DNA from: Rhabditoides inermis
Lineage: Eukaryota > Nematoda > Chromadorea > Rhabditida > Rhabditidae
Length of the DNA stretch: 64,000 nt
Reading direction: 5' to 3'
Assembly: GCA_963966185.1 (NCBI GenBank)
Contig: CAWZYM010000196.1
Span: forward strand, 384,501 to 448,500
The position numbers and the translations under genes are program-made. Positions 22,290 through 32,782 of this stretch are shown one piece after another (the stretch's first letter is position 1; the number at the start of each line of letters is the position of its first letter). The notes below the pieces were generated by a model. The model worked only from the letters and a program-made list of their open reading frames with translations, did no database searches and had not been told where the DNA came from.

Positions 22290-22488
22290 TCCCGACTTAT
22301 TGGAGCTACTTCACGTACGTTGCTAGTTGCTAGTCAAATTGATTATATTTCAGACTATGCGACGTTATCGAGCAAAGAGTTTCACGGATAAGTGGCAGTA
22401 CTACTTTACATACATGTGCTTTTTCCAGTTCCATTTCCAGGTACATAGAAACAACTCACCGGAATGACAAACATGTTCATATTCAAGA
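20276..22488 (+). pseudogene. Receptor phosphatase-kinase gene, phosphatase portion (3' of RTE)
   Basis: These are exons from the second extracellular loop to the end of the phosphatase domain. They repeat the exons left of the RTE, then add the last phosphatase exons: IDVLTSIVETDPYPDLLELL and the helix ending with MRRYRAKSFTDKWQYYFTYM. The signature reads HCADGISKSAAF, with Lys in place of the invariant Arg, and the WPD loop reads WED. After FQFHFQ at about 22,439 a candidate 47-nt intron leads to a linker; a 2-bp deletion near 22,517 (relative to the reverse copy) breaks the linker frame. With no promoter or 5' exons it is probably not expressed as a receptor. Confidence 0.65.
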
Positions 22489-24361
22489 ATGCGACATATG
22501 GCCGATACTCGAAGGTGTAACTATCTCATAGAAAGGACGGATACATATGTGAATAAGCTGAAGGCAGCGACGACCGCCGAAGACTATTCTGCGATTGAAG
22601 AGAAAATGAAGAAAGTACGGGCGAGCTACAAGAAGTTTTCCCGAGAGAAAAAGAAAGAAAGAAAGACCGACACGTCTTCGAAGAAAGACCGGGTAAGTAT
22701 TATCACCATATAGTGTTTGTCTTTCTATTTTGCACAAAATAGTAATAAAAGGTGACAGGTCAGATGCGCGAGAAAAAGAACAGTGTTCAACGTTGTTTCC
22801 AGAAGTTGACTGGCACGCGTCTCAGAGGTTGCAATAACTCGTATTTGTTGGGAAAGTTGCTTGGCTCGGGTACTTATGGACAAGTCTACGAAGCGAGGTG
22901 CACTGAAAATGGAAAGAACAAACATTACGCAATGAAAACCGAGAAGCGTGGTATTCCAGCCGCTTCCATCAACGTCTGAGTCTACAAAATAATTCATAAA
23001 GTAGGTGCATTTAGAATGAGATACTAATTCTGAGCACTATCACCGCTAACCCTTTTGAAAAGAGAGACCAGATCATCGAATTCATTGACAAAGGTGTTGT
23101 ATCCACCTAAGATAAATTATAAAGGATCATCAAAATTAGGACACGCTGCGAGCTTCACTTTCATGGTCATAACTCTAGTCGGATGTTCGCTCACTACGAT
23201 TCAGAAATGCGCCGTCAAACTCAAGTATGTTCATGATTTTTCCCGTTTACATTGAAAATTTGAATTGTTGTAGCATGTTTTCCGCAATGTATCTATCTAT
23301 CCAATCGTTCAATGCTATTCACCAGCTGCATTCCTGCGGATTCATTCATCGGTTGGTGTGAGAAACATTGCAAGTAACGAAGTAACCCTTCACCTAAAAA
23401 TGACATTTCTTTCTAAACTATTCAAAATTGACGTGGCCATCATTTAGAGACCTTAAACCTGGAAATTTCGCGATCGGAGGGAGTAGAGAAACGGTTGTGT
23501 ACGTCCTTGATTTTGGAATGGCCTGCCGATGTGTAAACGATAAAGGAAAACACATCACGCGGAAAGGAACTGTTGATGGATTCATCGGAACCTTGCGGTA
23601 CGTAACAAATAGTTTCAAGTGCACATTTCAACGAGCAGACATTCAATTTAAGGTTTTTTTGTGGATAATGTTTTTAATGGTTCATAATTATGGATAATGA
23701 TGGGTATCAATAATAATCTTTCCTTCAGATATGCGTCGCGCGCTGCCCACGAAATGAACGAGCAAAACGCCTGCGACGACCTCGAATCCTGGCTGTACAT
23801 GAGCGTTGAGGTACATGTACTTGAACTTTGTTCTAGAAACCGGACGCCGTTTCGTTTTAGATGTTCCGACCACTTGAATGGAAAGGTGTCCTTGACAAGG
23901 AATTTGTTTACAGCGCTAAGGCAGATCTGATAGAAGGAAAAAGTTAGTATAGAAACACTTGTTTCTATTTGTCATTGAATCATTCAAGATTGGAACGCTA
24001 TGGAGCAAGATGGCCTTCCAGCTGCTTTCAAAACAATCATCAAAATGATTGGCGAAATGAAGTCAAATCGCAAACCGGACTACCATACAATTATGCGAGC
24101 GATGATGGGAACAGAGATCAAATATCATGTCAGTATCTTTGCTAGATCAATTGTAACCTATACTAACTGATCCTTTCAGCTTGATCTCGAATGGATGATG
24201 AACGCAGAACTCTACGACAGGAAGCAGTATGAGGTGAGAAGTTTTACAGCTCACACACGATATATCTGAGTATCATGTTTATTTTTCAGGCAGAGACGAC
24301 TCGAGCGACATCCAGGGACAACAAGGCTATGCTCCGCAGTTTTGACATGAGGAAACAGTGA
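22489..24361 (+). CDS. Casein-kinase-1/TTBK-like protein kinase (forward copy)
   Basis: A linker exon (to 22,692; Lys/Glu-rich, probably coiled) is followed by nine kinase exons from 22,803, all joining in phase to TGA at 24,359-24,361. Motifs seen: glycine loop LGSGTYGQVYE, lysine in HYAMKTEK, catalytic loop IHRDLKPGN, DFG, GTLRYAS and the CK1-group DDLESWLYMSVE. All catalytic residues are present, so Ser/Thr kinase activity is plausible; CK1-like kinases are greatly expanded in nematodes and many act in the male germ line. MRHMADTRR at 22,489 is the first Met in the kinase frame after a 2-bp deletion. Without it this would continue the phosphatase frame, as in the reverse copy. Conserved AATAAA follows at 24,832. 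Confidence 0.75.
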
Positions 24362-24396
24362 CTTATTAACTGAATTATACTCATCACTCTCCCCTT

Positions 24397-24447
24397 AAAC
24401 TTATTTCTTAATGATGTTTATCTTACACTTTTGACCAGTCAATGTAC
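24397..24447 (+). repeat. 51-bp direct repeat, left (target-site duplication)
   Basis: The stretch is identical to 24,684-24,734 and brackets a 236-bp insert. The reverse copy has one copy only (about 43,396-43,460), showing the uninterrupted state. Confidence 0.8.
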
Positions 24448-24683
24448 TGTTATATTTGGGGTTTGGTTCGTGGGAGTTCACTCTCTGTGTGTGCAATAGA
24501 CTAAACAAGGACTGTGAATAACATTTATTTAAACGCTACGACAAGACACAAGATAAGAAAAAACAAAGGGTTAGAATTAGACTAGGTCCTGGGGATGTGG
24601 CGGCCCTCTTCTCTCTATTTCTCTCTGTGCTCTCTCCTGTGCTCTCTGCTGGCTAGTTGTTACACCTGCCAATGCTCTCGCGC
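24448..24683. mobile_element. 236-bp insert of unknown type in kinase 3' UTR
   Basis: The insert is bounded by 51-bp direct repeats and absent from the reverse gene copy. On the minus strand it has TTAAATAAATG and ends in ATATAACA, reminiscent of an LTR, but the 51-bp repeat is far too long for LTR integration. No open frame; class unresolved. Confidence 0.6.
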
Positions 24684-24734
24684 AAACTTATTTCTTAATG
24701 ATGTTTATCTTACACTTTTGACCAGTCAATGTAC
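24684..24734 (+). repeat. 51-bp direct repeat, right
   Basis: It is the second copy of 24,397-24,447. The sequence beyond it again matches the reverse gene copy. Confidence 0.8.
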
Positions 24735-24831
24735 AAAGTATCTTTTTACATCTTTTTTAAATTACTTTTTTAAATTTTTAAATTTTTAAATTACATTTGA
24801 AGTCGTGAATCATGATGTAGCATGTATGCAA

Positions 24832-24837
24832 AATAAA
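24832..24837 (+). terminator. Polyadenylation signal AATAAA of the kinase gene
   Basis: AATAAA lies in GCAAAATAAAAACG. The equivalent signal is kept in the diverged reverse copy (43,342-43,347, minus), supporting a shared 3' end. Confidence 0.55.
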
Positions 24838-24889
24838 AACGTCGTTTTCTTATAAAATGTTCTTAAACATGATTTATCTACACATGAAC

Positions 24890-25680
24890 TGTATAGTGGG
24901 TCCCCCGTTTTGAAGGTTTTGGCCAAAGCCGAAGAAATGACACAGACAAATGAGAAAGTAATGTAAATGCGCCTCATTCCAACAGTACCATGTCCAGTAC
25001 TACATCGTCAATTCTGCCGTTTTTTCTCACACTCATTGACAATCTTTCGGGAAAAAAGTACCACCAACATTATGAAATATAGAATACAACCTAGAATGTA
25101 GAGATGATTTCGCAATCGCATGCCCTCGTGGTGGTGCAAACAAGAAAGTGCGAACCCGGCGTGTCTCACATGCTGGCGCCGTTTGGAGTAAACATATATG
25201 GCGCTGCCACAGACGGACAGCCGGACAGGCCGTTTTCTATATAACACTCTCCCTGTACCCCCACTATTACGTTACCATTGTGCTATTAACTTACATACAT
25301 GATGAGTTTTGCTTATATTTAATTATGTGTTTCTGCTCCTTACAATTGCCAATCCGTTACGTGCATATCAATAAATTTATTTGATTTTACTTCGTCTCAA
25401 AAGTGAATCAAGTATTTTTTGAAGTGTTTTCCATAACCTCACTTCAACAAATTCATAACATAACTCCATAACTTCACTGAACTCGAAAAAGACATGTTGA
25501 TATTCCTTTTGATCTTTTGAAAACGTTTTCTCACTTTCTCAATCTTTTCTTCTAATTTATTATTAAACATTTATCACAAATTTTTTTTATCAACTTACAA
25601 ACGCGTAAACATTTATCAACTTACAAACGCGTGTACAAGAATAGTGTACAAGAATAGTGCAAAGTGAAACGTGGCAATAG
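24890..25680. other. Intergenic DNA between units A and C
   Basis: Inverted-arm homology fades near 24,890. The stretch is AT-rich, with a small tandem duplication around ACAAACGCGT and GTGTACAAGAATA (25,596-25,660). No exon was recognised. Confidence 0.5.
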
Positions 25681-25701
25681 GCAATCTGAACAAAATGTGT
25701 G

Positions 25702-25732
25702 TGACGTCATCGTATGACGTCATCAGATGACG
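25702..25732. promoter_or_regulatory. Cluster of CRE-like sites
   Basis: TGACGTCAT occurs twice (25,702-25,710 and 25,715-25,723), followed by ATGACG at 25,727. TGACGTCA is the CREB/ATF site. The cluster lies just beyond the stop of the FBPase fragment. Functional use is not shown. Confidence 0.4.
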
Positions 25733-25740
25733 ACACTCAC

Positions 25741-25833
25741 TCAGTGGTCGAGCTTGTTGATATAGTCAAGACACTCCTCCACGTCCTCCTTCGAGCCCAG
25801 AATGATGGGCGCGCGCTGGTGGATCGCCGTCGG
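25741..25833 (-). pseudogene. Last exon of fructose-1,6-bisphosphatase, orphaned
   Basis: Thirty codons plus stop follow an acceptor ACATTCAG. They read PTAIHQRAPIILGSKEDVEE then CLDYINKLDH. IHQRAP(I/V)(I/V)LGS followed by a DV helix is the diagnostic C-terminus of eukaryotic fructose-1,6-bisphosphatase (gluconeogenesis: removal of the C1 phosphate). No upstream FBPase exon was found on the minus strand above 25,833; instead there are short repeats and a RING exon. I read it as a stranded exon moved by rearrangement. The open frame shows recent origin or ongoing exposure to selection elsewhere. Confidence 0.8.
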
Positions 25834-25834
25834 C

Positions 25835-26095
25835 TGAATGTACAGTAATCCTCGCGATGAGCAAGTACAGTAACCCTCACAAAACACAAGTACAGTAACC
25901 CTCCGAGTAACACAAGTACAGTAACCCGTAACATGTTATGCAACCATTCGACAACAACTACTACCCGTTCATTGCCCTAGTTCACCCGTTCATTGCCCTA
26001 GTTCCGACATACAGTATCCCTTGACCAACCTACAGTATCTCTTTCCGACGTACAGTATTCCTTCCCTAACCTACAGTACCCCTGCTACCGTACCT
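25835..26095. repeat. TACAGTA-word repeats
   Basis: Many variants of AAGTACAGTAACCCTC and CTACAGTATC occur. Such ACTGTA/TACAGTA words recur in introns across the window and are common nematode simple-repeat vocabulary. Confidence 0.6.
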
Positions 26096-26189
26096 TTATG
26101 GAAAGTGTCTCGTAAAAGTTGAAGTCACATGATAGGAATCCACAGTCTAGCACTTATCATTATTTATTATAACAAAAAAGTAAACCCAC

Positions 26190-26251
26190 GCTTTGGGCTT
26201 GTAGAGTATATCGAAGCAAATTGAGCACGTAAACAAGTCATCAAGTGTCGT
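26190..26251 (-). pseudogene. Exon 1 remnant of CHFR-like RING gene
   Basis: It encodes TLDDLFTCSICFDILYKPKA, the first Cys pair of a RING finger, then a GTGGGT donor. The start codon seen in the second C unit (35,865) is ACG here. The rest of that gene is absent, so this is a dead remnant marking the edge of the duplicated block. Confidence 0.7.
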
Positions 26252-27194
26252 CTGAAAAAAACACCTCCATTACAAGATCGATGAACATATCAAAATAAGC
26301 GCATTGTATACAGTGTAATCCGAATGACGGGGGATATGGAATGGAGGCAGATTGAAGAATAGTAGTCTAGTTGAATGCTAACTCACGGGTAGTGCCCCAG
26401 AGTGTTGCCCGAGTGAGAGTGAGAGAAGAAGGAAGAGACAGGGCAATGCCTCGGGGTTGGTGGGAACAGACAGCGCGTGAGCAGCAACAGCGTCGTCAAC
26501 TTCTGCCGACGGCGGAAGTTGACAACGCTCAGTTTGTGTCCGGATGAGACCGTGAGAGGAGTGTTTCGTTTAAGTCAGCCTCATCGGAAATCGTTTTTGA
26601 ATTAGTTCGAAGTGGTTTGAAGCCAATGATTTTACTTTATGTCTTATGTGGTCATATACGTGTTGGCAAAAATGTACTGGGGTATAGACTTTACACGTTC
26701 ATGGAAACCCACTACAGAGAGACAGTAACATTTGTGAACGTACAGAAAGCTTGCAAAAGTTGGTTGTTGTCGTGTTTGTTTACGTCCAGTCGATCGGTAA
26801 ACATATAATCGATATTTTCGATCCGATCTGATTGTGAATGTGAATCGAAATCTACGTGCCTCTCAAGTATTGCATCTCTCATGCGAGCCAAATCGTGTCG
26901 TTTATGAAACACTCGCCGTTGATGTAATGAACCCTTATCCTTATCCTTATCAATCCTCATCAATCAATCAATCATCAATCAATCCTTATCAACCCTTATC
27001 CTGGTCTCTCAGGATACCAATTCGTTCACAACCACGTCAGTCCGAGTGAACAATTTGTTGGTTTGGCGGTAAAGTAAATCTGTTCGTAGCAATTTTTTTT
27101 TCGAGTTTTTGATTGCATGTCACTGTCATGTACTTGTAAAAGTCATGTGAATTTTTCACTTCAGTTGAACTCTACAAACACACTCTTTTTCGAC

Positions 27195-28861
27195 ATGAAT
27201 GATATTGCGTCTTTTGCTGTCAACACTTCTCAACAAGGTACTGTTTTAATTAAAAAAGTAGTTTGTTTTCGAAAGCGAAAATCAGAGGGTGCACTACCTT
27301 TAAGTAATCATATAAATAAATCTCACTTGATCAGAAATTCAGAATCGATTACAATTGTCATAAGCCTGATTCAGACCATTCAGACTGTCCGTGCTCAACT
27401 GAGTCGATGAACTGCCTAGGTTGTCAAGTGAGAGACTCTGAATACAGATTGCACCACCACTTCTAGACCACGTTCTATCACTGGATTCTCATTTTCTGAA
27501 TGTGAGTGGAATAAAACTTACACTTAGTTTCGATGTATCATCGATTCATGATCCATCTATGGCAAAACAATGTTGTAAATATCAAATAGGACACGTCAGC
27601 ATAGGATGTAAAATATCAGACCGTGCTTTAATTCCTTAATTGATAGTCACGTTATTGTTTTACCACAGTTGGAGAAACGATGATATTTATATAGACACTT
27701 AGTTCAAATGTTAGGGTCGTTACTGGCGTATTGTGTGGCAGCTTGTGGGCTGCGATATTATTCACTCCACAGTTTACATGTTTATTACGCTACCGCAATT
27801 GTATACAGGGTAAGTTTTGGTAAATTTAAGGTAATTTTAAAGTTTATAGTAGCAAGCTTCACCTTGGAAAATACGAAACGTTGTTTCATATAGCCGAGTA
27901 TGCAACAGATTACTAGTTTTTAAAGCAAATTCATGATAAGTTTCAGGTGTGGTTCTTTTTTCATTCTTCATTGCGATCAATCGGTTAGCCATTTTTGTGC
28001 TCCCGAAAATGGAGGAACTCTTGTTTTCAACGTGAGTGTCTAGAAAAACACAATACAATCTCTTTTTTCAGAAACCGTCGTTGTTTGCTAGGGATTTTAT
28101 GTATCTGGTTGTACACTTTAATACCTTCAATATCGTCGATTTGGGATGATTGCGAGTGAGTTATGTGTAATACACATTTTATATTATATTTGTTCATAAA
28201 AACGAGAAAACGAGAGCATACATGTGTACACACATCGATTTCTAGCCTCACGTTAAATGAAACAACGAATACATTTGTATGCTCGTATCCACTACTATGG
28301 GCTGTGTTAATAATACGTGTAAGTCATTTTCGAATAAACATTGACCATGAGTTTTTAGTGTGCCGAAGTATCGAGCGTTGTTTTCCCGTTAACTTCCTGT
28401 ACAATATATGTGATTGTTTATGTCTTTCTGAGGAAAAAGAGAAAAACATTCGGTGCGAGACGGGCGAGGTAAGAAAACTATTAACTATCATTAAGTACTT
28501 ACTAATACAGTTCCAGCACGAAACGTTTTGAGATCAACGCAGAGACTCGTTTTCTAATTCAATCTGTCATAATTCTCGCCGTTTATTCGGTAAGTGACAT
28601 GACATTTAAAGTTATTTCTGGCTCTTTTTCCATTATCTGAACTTCTGAACCATTTTCGCGTTAATCGCATATAAATCAAATTATCACATCGTTCCATAAC
28701 AACTTCTTTCACTAATAAATACCATTTAGATTTGTGATTTTGGAGATTTTCCAGAACTGCGGCGTGTATTGTGCGGCGGCCCGCCTGCGCCCATCACCAT
28801 TGCTCCCACCACTACTGGGTCGAGGACGCGTGCAGCGTCCGTGTATAATCAGTATGTATAA
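27195..28861 (+). CDS. Serpentine (7TM) chemoreceptor-like gene, copy 1
   Basis: Short exons with phase-compatible joins encode hydrophobic segments typical of nematode serpentine receptors. A start MNDIASFAVNTSQQ at 27,195 is followed by LGSLLAYCVAACGLRYYS (27.71 kb), FFIAINRLAIFVLPKMEELL (27.96 kb; IAINR is the TM3-end motif), RRCLLGILCIWLYTLIPS (28.08 kb), TNTFVCSYPLLWAVLIIR (28.27 kb), TSCTIYVIVYVFLRKKRKTF (28.4 kb) and ETRFLIQSVIILAVYS (28.53 kb). The pattern fits the srg superfamily (srt/srv/srx-like). The last exon reads non-hydrophobic sequence to a TAA, so TM7 is missing or replaced, and the exon around 27.36 kb is uncertain. It may be a pseudogene. Confidence 0.6.
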
Positions 28862-28889
28862 GTGTGTATATGTATTGACTTATGTATAA

Positions 28890-29640
28890 TCATGTTTTTT
28901 TTAATTGTTCATTTATTACATTATGCGTTTATTAATCGATTGATTCAAGAGCGGGATCTGGGCGCAGAGGAGTAAAGGTAAAGGTATCCCCCCGATTCAA
29001 AAAATTACTCTGCGGAGGGGGTCGAGGGAAGACTATGGCACTACACCATAGACTATGGCGCGCCCAACGAATGGGACAGCTCTCGCCTGTTTTCGCAATA
29101 ATGCGCCCCTGGGTGGCGTACCCTGCGGGTTACCTTCGCAGCAGACTGCCACCAATTGATCAGCGCAGAGGGAGGGGGGGGGAGTACGATGAGCCGGCGT
29201 ATCCGGTGGTGTGTGTCTATGCCCGAGTACATCCAATTCAAGAGAAACCGCATCTGCTGCAACCATTGATGAAACCACAAAAGGAGAGAGAGAGAGCGTC
29301 GTTGCTCAGAGAGAAATGGGGATTGTCTCGCGATGCGACAAGTTGACACCAAATTGGCAAGTTGACACCAAAGAATTAACAGTCTCACATCGTCTCAGGA
29401 CCAGCAACTCTTTGTCAATCAGAGTAATGAATGAGCCATTTCATAACAGAAAATTCATAACAGAAAAACAGAAAAAACGCGACGAAATCTATTTTTTTCG
29501 CCGCCATGTTTTATTCGAGGTTTCACTCATGCATCACACAACCATGAAATCATAGTAAATACACGTATAAATCATTGTTATCCTACACAAACGCATAGTC
29601 AATCACGATTCACAGTACTGTCATGTTCTTACAGGTTCCA
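28890..29640. other. Region between chemoreceptor and RING gene
   Basis: Open frames exist on both strands but none has splice context, and small indels between the two C units do not respect a frame. No gene supported. Confidence 0.45.
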
Positions 29641-29644
29641 GGTT

Positions 29645-29953
29645 CTACAGGTTGGTGTTACAGGAGGACCCGCGCGCCCAGTTGAGCTTCCAGACGCGCG
29701 CGATCTCCTCGTTGCTCGCCTGTCTCCGCCTCTCCGCGTCTCTATGAGCATTGCCATAGATCTGCGCCCGCAGCCGCCGCACTTCATCCTCCGCCCTGTA
29801 CTTTGCCGCCCTCACTTTTCCATTCTCTATTATGCAGCTGTCCAACTGGAACTGAAGTTCGCGAATCTTTTCCTGCGCCCTGGTCTTTTCCCGCTCCGCT
29901 CGAAACCTTTCCATATCCAGTTCCTCTTCCATGTTTTTCAACTGGAACACCAA
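29645..29953 (-). pseudogene. Coiled-coil tail of the RING gene, beyond a stop
   Basis: The frame is open over 102 codons. It is Glu/Arg-rich with heptad-like REKTRAQEKIRELQFQLDSC and ends WKLNWARGSSCNTNL. It is the in-frame continuation of the RING gene after the premature TGA and matches the C-terminus at 40,870-41,178. Confidence 0.6.
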
Positions 29954-30410
29954 TCAGGGATCGGGGATCAATATCTCGCGAGGACGCTCCAAGCTGGCGA
30001 GTGCTCGTTCCGTGGCTCTAGAAAGGATTAAGGTCTCTCTCTCTCTCTCTCTTTCTCTTCCTCTCTCTTTCTCTCTCATTTACCTGTTGGGATGAGCTTT
30101 TTCCAGCGAGTCTTTCTCGTCGGTGGATTCCTTTGAATGCTGCTTATCGGTATTAGCTTCCAGGTAGATCTCAGTCATTTGGTTGAATGTGTGGTCGGGG
30201 AGCACGCTTTGTATCGGCACACGGCACTGAAATGGAAACACAAATTGTCGCAACAAAGTATGAATGAGAAAACAGAAACATATATAAACGAATACACACA
30301 CTCACCAGAGGACAGGCTTTATTGGAGGACATCCACTTGGCGAGACAACCACTGCAGAATCGATGCATACAGGGATTCACTCTGAAATAGTAGCGTTGGG
30401 TAAAACGAAG

Positions 30411-30444
<34 letters not shown>

Positions 30445-30553
30445 CAGAGAGAGAGAGCACATCAACTCACGTCTTCGGCTTATAAAGCACCTCCAGACAT
30501 ACTGTACACGTAAACATGTCTTCGAATTGACTGAAGGATGGCTGAGAAGACAT
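29954..30553 (-). CDS. CHFR-like RING-finger protein, truncated C-terminus
   Basis: Four exons (30,553-30,471; 30,381-30,306; 30,226-30,084; 30,017-29,954) join in phase. The C3HC4 RING spans residues 15-55: FTCTVCLEVLYKP, then NPCMHRFCSGC and ACPLC, with all eight ligands present. The next stretch, IQSVLPDHTFNQMTEIYLEA, resembles the segment after the RING in CHFR, a ubiquitin ligase of a mitotic checkpoint; the FHA domain is absent. RING proteins recruit E2 enzymes to ubiquitinate targets. In the last exon a TGA (29,954-29,956) stops translation before the coiled coil that follows in frame (29,953-29,645). The second C unit has that exon open. Either this copy is truncated or decaying. Confidence 0.65.
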
Positions 30554-30649
30554 CGGTTATGTAAATCTGAAAACACATACTTTCACTATAACAACATGCA
30601 AAAACAACATCAGCCACTTCGGACAGTGCAAAAAAAACAAAATAAATGA

Positions 30650-30785
30650 TGAAATTGCGCGGGAATGCGTGGGTGGACCCGCGGGAATGCGGGGGCGTGT
30701 GGGGAATGCGTGGGTGGACCGGCGGGAATGCGGGGGCGTGCGGGGAATGCGTGGGTGGACCGGCGGGAATGCGGCGGCGTGTGAC
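30650..30785. repeat. GC-rich minisatellite
   Basis: About three copies of a roughly 50-bp unit built from GTGGACCGGCGGGAATGCGG. It lies upstream of the RING gene in the first C unit. In the second unit a (GGGAGAGAGA)n run occupies the equivalent place. Confidence 0.75.
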
Positions 30786-30909
30786 TGACGCCGTGGGCAG
30801 AGTGCCATCCCAAATGTCAGGTGATCAGGAATGTGTCGATGGATTGCCAGCGGGACGCCAGAGGGCACTCGATGAGTTAACCACGTGACATTCATTGCTG
30901 TGGTGCGAA

Positions 30910-31439
30910 GATAGGCGAGTCAAGCGCAAGGTGTGAGTCCTCACTATCGCGCTTATGTCATATTCCTTTCACAAACAAACAAAAACATGTGATATAAATT
31001 AAGACAACAATTCAAATCACCTACTTTTTACTAATAAGAAGTACTTTAAAACACGTCAGCACGTGACAATACGCATGTCAGCATGTCAGTACGTTACTTA
31101 CCGTACCCCGCACCCGAATGCCGTACCCCGCACCCAACTACTTTACCCGGACTCGATTACTTTACCCGGACCCGTTTACTGAGTTACGGTAGCAGCTAGC
31201 GCAACCCCACCGTACGCCTAGAACAGCGCAATTATGGTGCCGCACGAGGACAAAGCAGTCTCGTTGGATTCGAGCGGATTCTAATATACAATATATCTGA
31301 AAATTGATTTCTGATAGTGAGTGTGGGGTAGATCGCCGGCCGCGGTAGATCAGTCCGCGGCAAGGGAGAGGGGAGCGGGAAAGAGAGGAGATCAAAGCAC
31401 AAACCACAGAGGGCCGCGCGATTGCGCGAAAACGCAACA

Positions 31440-31440
<1 letters not shown>
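30910..31440. other. Intergenic DNA with short direct repeats
   Basis: It includes tandem GTACCCCGCACCC and CTTTACCCGGACTCG words at 31,095-31,175. No gene seen. Confidence 0.45.
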
Positions 31441-31480
<40 letters not shown>

Positions 31481-31593
31481 ATCACTATCTCTATCACTAT
31501 CTCTCTCTCTCTCCCTCTCTCTCTCTCTCCCTCTCTCTCTCTCCCTCTCTCTCTCTCCCTCCCTCCCTCCCTCCCTCCCTCTCTCTCTCTCCC
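31440..31593. repeat. (CT)n-rich tract
   Basis: About 150 bp of CT, CCCT and CTAT variants. It generates long spurious Leu/Ser and Glu/Arg frames on both strands. Confidence 0.9.
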
Positions 31594-31896
31594 GAACTGC
31601 TCTGTTTCTACTTTTAACTTCCACACGTCACTTCTATATCCGAATGTTCTCACTACTCACTACACGCGTTGTTTCGTGAACAAAGTACTGTTCTTCCGCT
31701 ACATCCCCTTTGTTTTGCTGTGCTCTTCTTCCCTATGTTTTTTTTTCTCGAAATGTCGACTCTCACATGACACTTCTTTACCTGACACCTGCCATTCTGG
31801 GCCGGCTTCTTGCTTTGTAAACGTTCCATCATCGTTGCTCATCAATGTACGTTTATTAATACGTTTCACTTTATCCTTTTCAGGCTCCCCCCTAAC

Positions 31897-32782
31897 ATGG
31901 ACACGCCCAGCCCCGATCTCCTCAACGGCAACCCGGTGAGCGTTGGTTGTGTGTTGTGTTTTGACTTCCCAACTTTGTAGTGTGATCCCTTATCGTAGTT
32001 TGTAGTTTGTACATTGCTCCCGTTTCCAGGACATCATGGTGGAGGAGCCGTCGTCGGAGATCCAGCAGCAGTTGGTGTCCTCGCCCACGCCCTCCTACCA
32101 CCTCGACGCGCTCGGCGGTGAGTGTCGGACACGCCCATTTTGGCCACGCCCACTTTAACCATTTTACGCGCCGACGGCCTTATGCGCAGTATCACATTAA
32201 CGTACCACTACCATGTGCTAGTCTATCGACCACATTAGTTTGAAGAACCTATAATAATCCTCAGAGTTTTTTCTCGCAACAAGTCACGTGCTGTGGAGGC
32301 GTCGGTACGCGACAATAGCGTGCAATTCGATCTGCAGCGATAGCTATCTCCGCCCCCTCCAACTCCGCCCCCTCCAACTCCGCCCCCTTTTGCAGACCAC
32401 GAGGCGCACGCGCGGCAGATGCGCGCGGAGCGGCGACAGATGCGGCGGGAGCAAGAGGAGGCGGCGGCCGCAGAGAAGAAGCGCAAGGCCGACCTCAAGA
32501 AGAAGTGGGTTGGGGGTTGAGTCGGTTACTGAAAAAAACTAAACCTGAATGTAAAATGAGGCGGCTGTGGCTGATGGCAGGTGTGAAAACTGACATATTC
32601 TGCCCACGTTGCGTACTTCTTATTATAATGTAGTATTACTTCATTATACTACATTACGTACAATAGTCTCAATAGTCTTGTATATACAATAGTCTTACAA
32701 ACTATAGTCTCTTCACAGGATCGGCTTTCTGGCGGCGTGGCGACTTGTGCTGGTGATTGCCATCTGGAACAGCAACAGCTGA
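31897..32782 (+). CDS. Small four-exon gene, predicted tail-anchored coiled-coil protein
   Basis: Exons 31,897-31,935, 32,030-32,117, 32,396-32,504 and 32,719-32,782 join in phase into 99 residues. The ATG lies 13 bases after TTTTCAG, a likely trans-splice acceptor. The protein starts MDTPSPDLLNGNPDIMVEEP, an acidic region. Residues 45-78 are highly charged (ARQMRAERRQMRREQEEAAA), a likely helix or coiled coil. The last 20 (IGFLAAWRLVLVIAIWNSNS) are hydrophobic, as in a tail anchor. GC content of the exons is much higher than the surroundings. Unlike most of the window it has no second copy here. I do not recognise the family; the final exon could instead be a fortuitous read-through. Confidence 0.55.

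Larger units (their letters stand above)
26155..30915. repeat. Unit C, copy 1
   Basis: This is directly repeated at about 35,769-41,757, with insertions in the second copy (LINE at 36.6 kb, tRNA-like insert at 38.6 kb) and small indels. It contains a RING exon remnant, chemoreceptor exons and a CHFR-like gene. Confidence 0.85.

Noticed and set aside
24448..24683. Solo LTR
   Set aside because: Terminal TG/CA-like ends and AATAAA are suggestive, but flanking duplication is 51 bp and the ends do not coincide with it.
31162..31653. Glu/Arg-rich and Leu/Ser-rich ORFs
   Set aside because: Explained by the (CT)n tract at 31,440-31,593.
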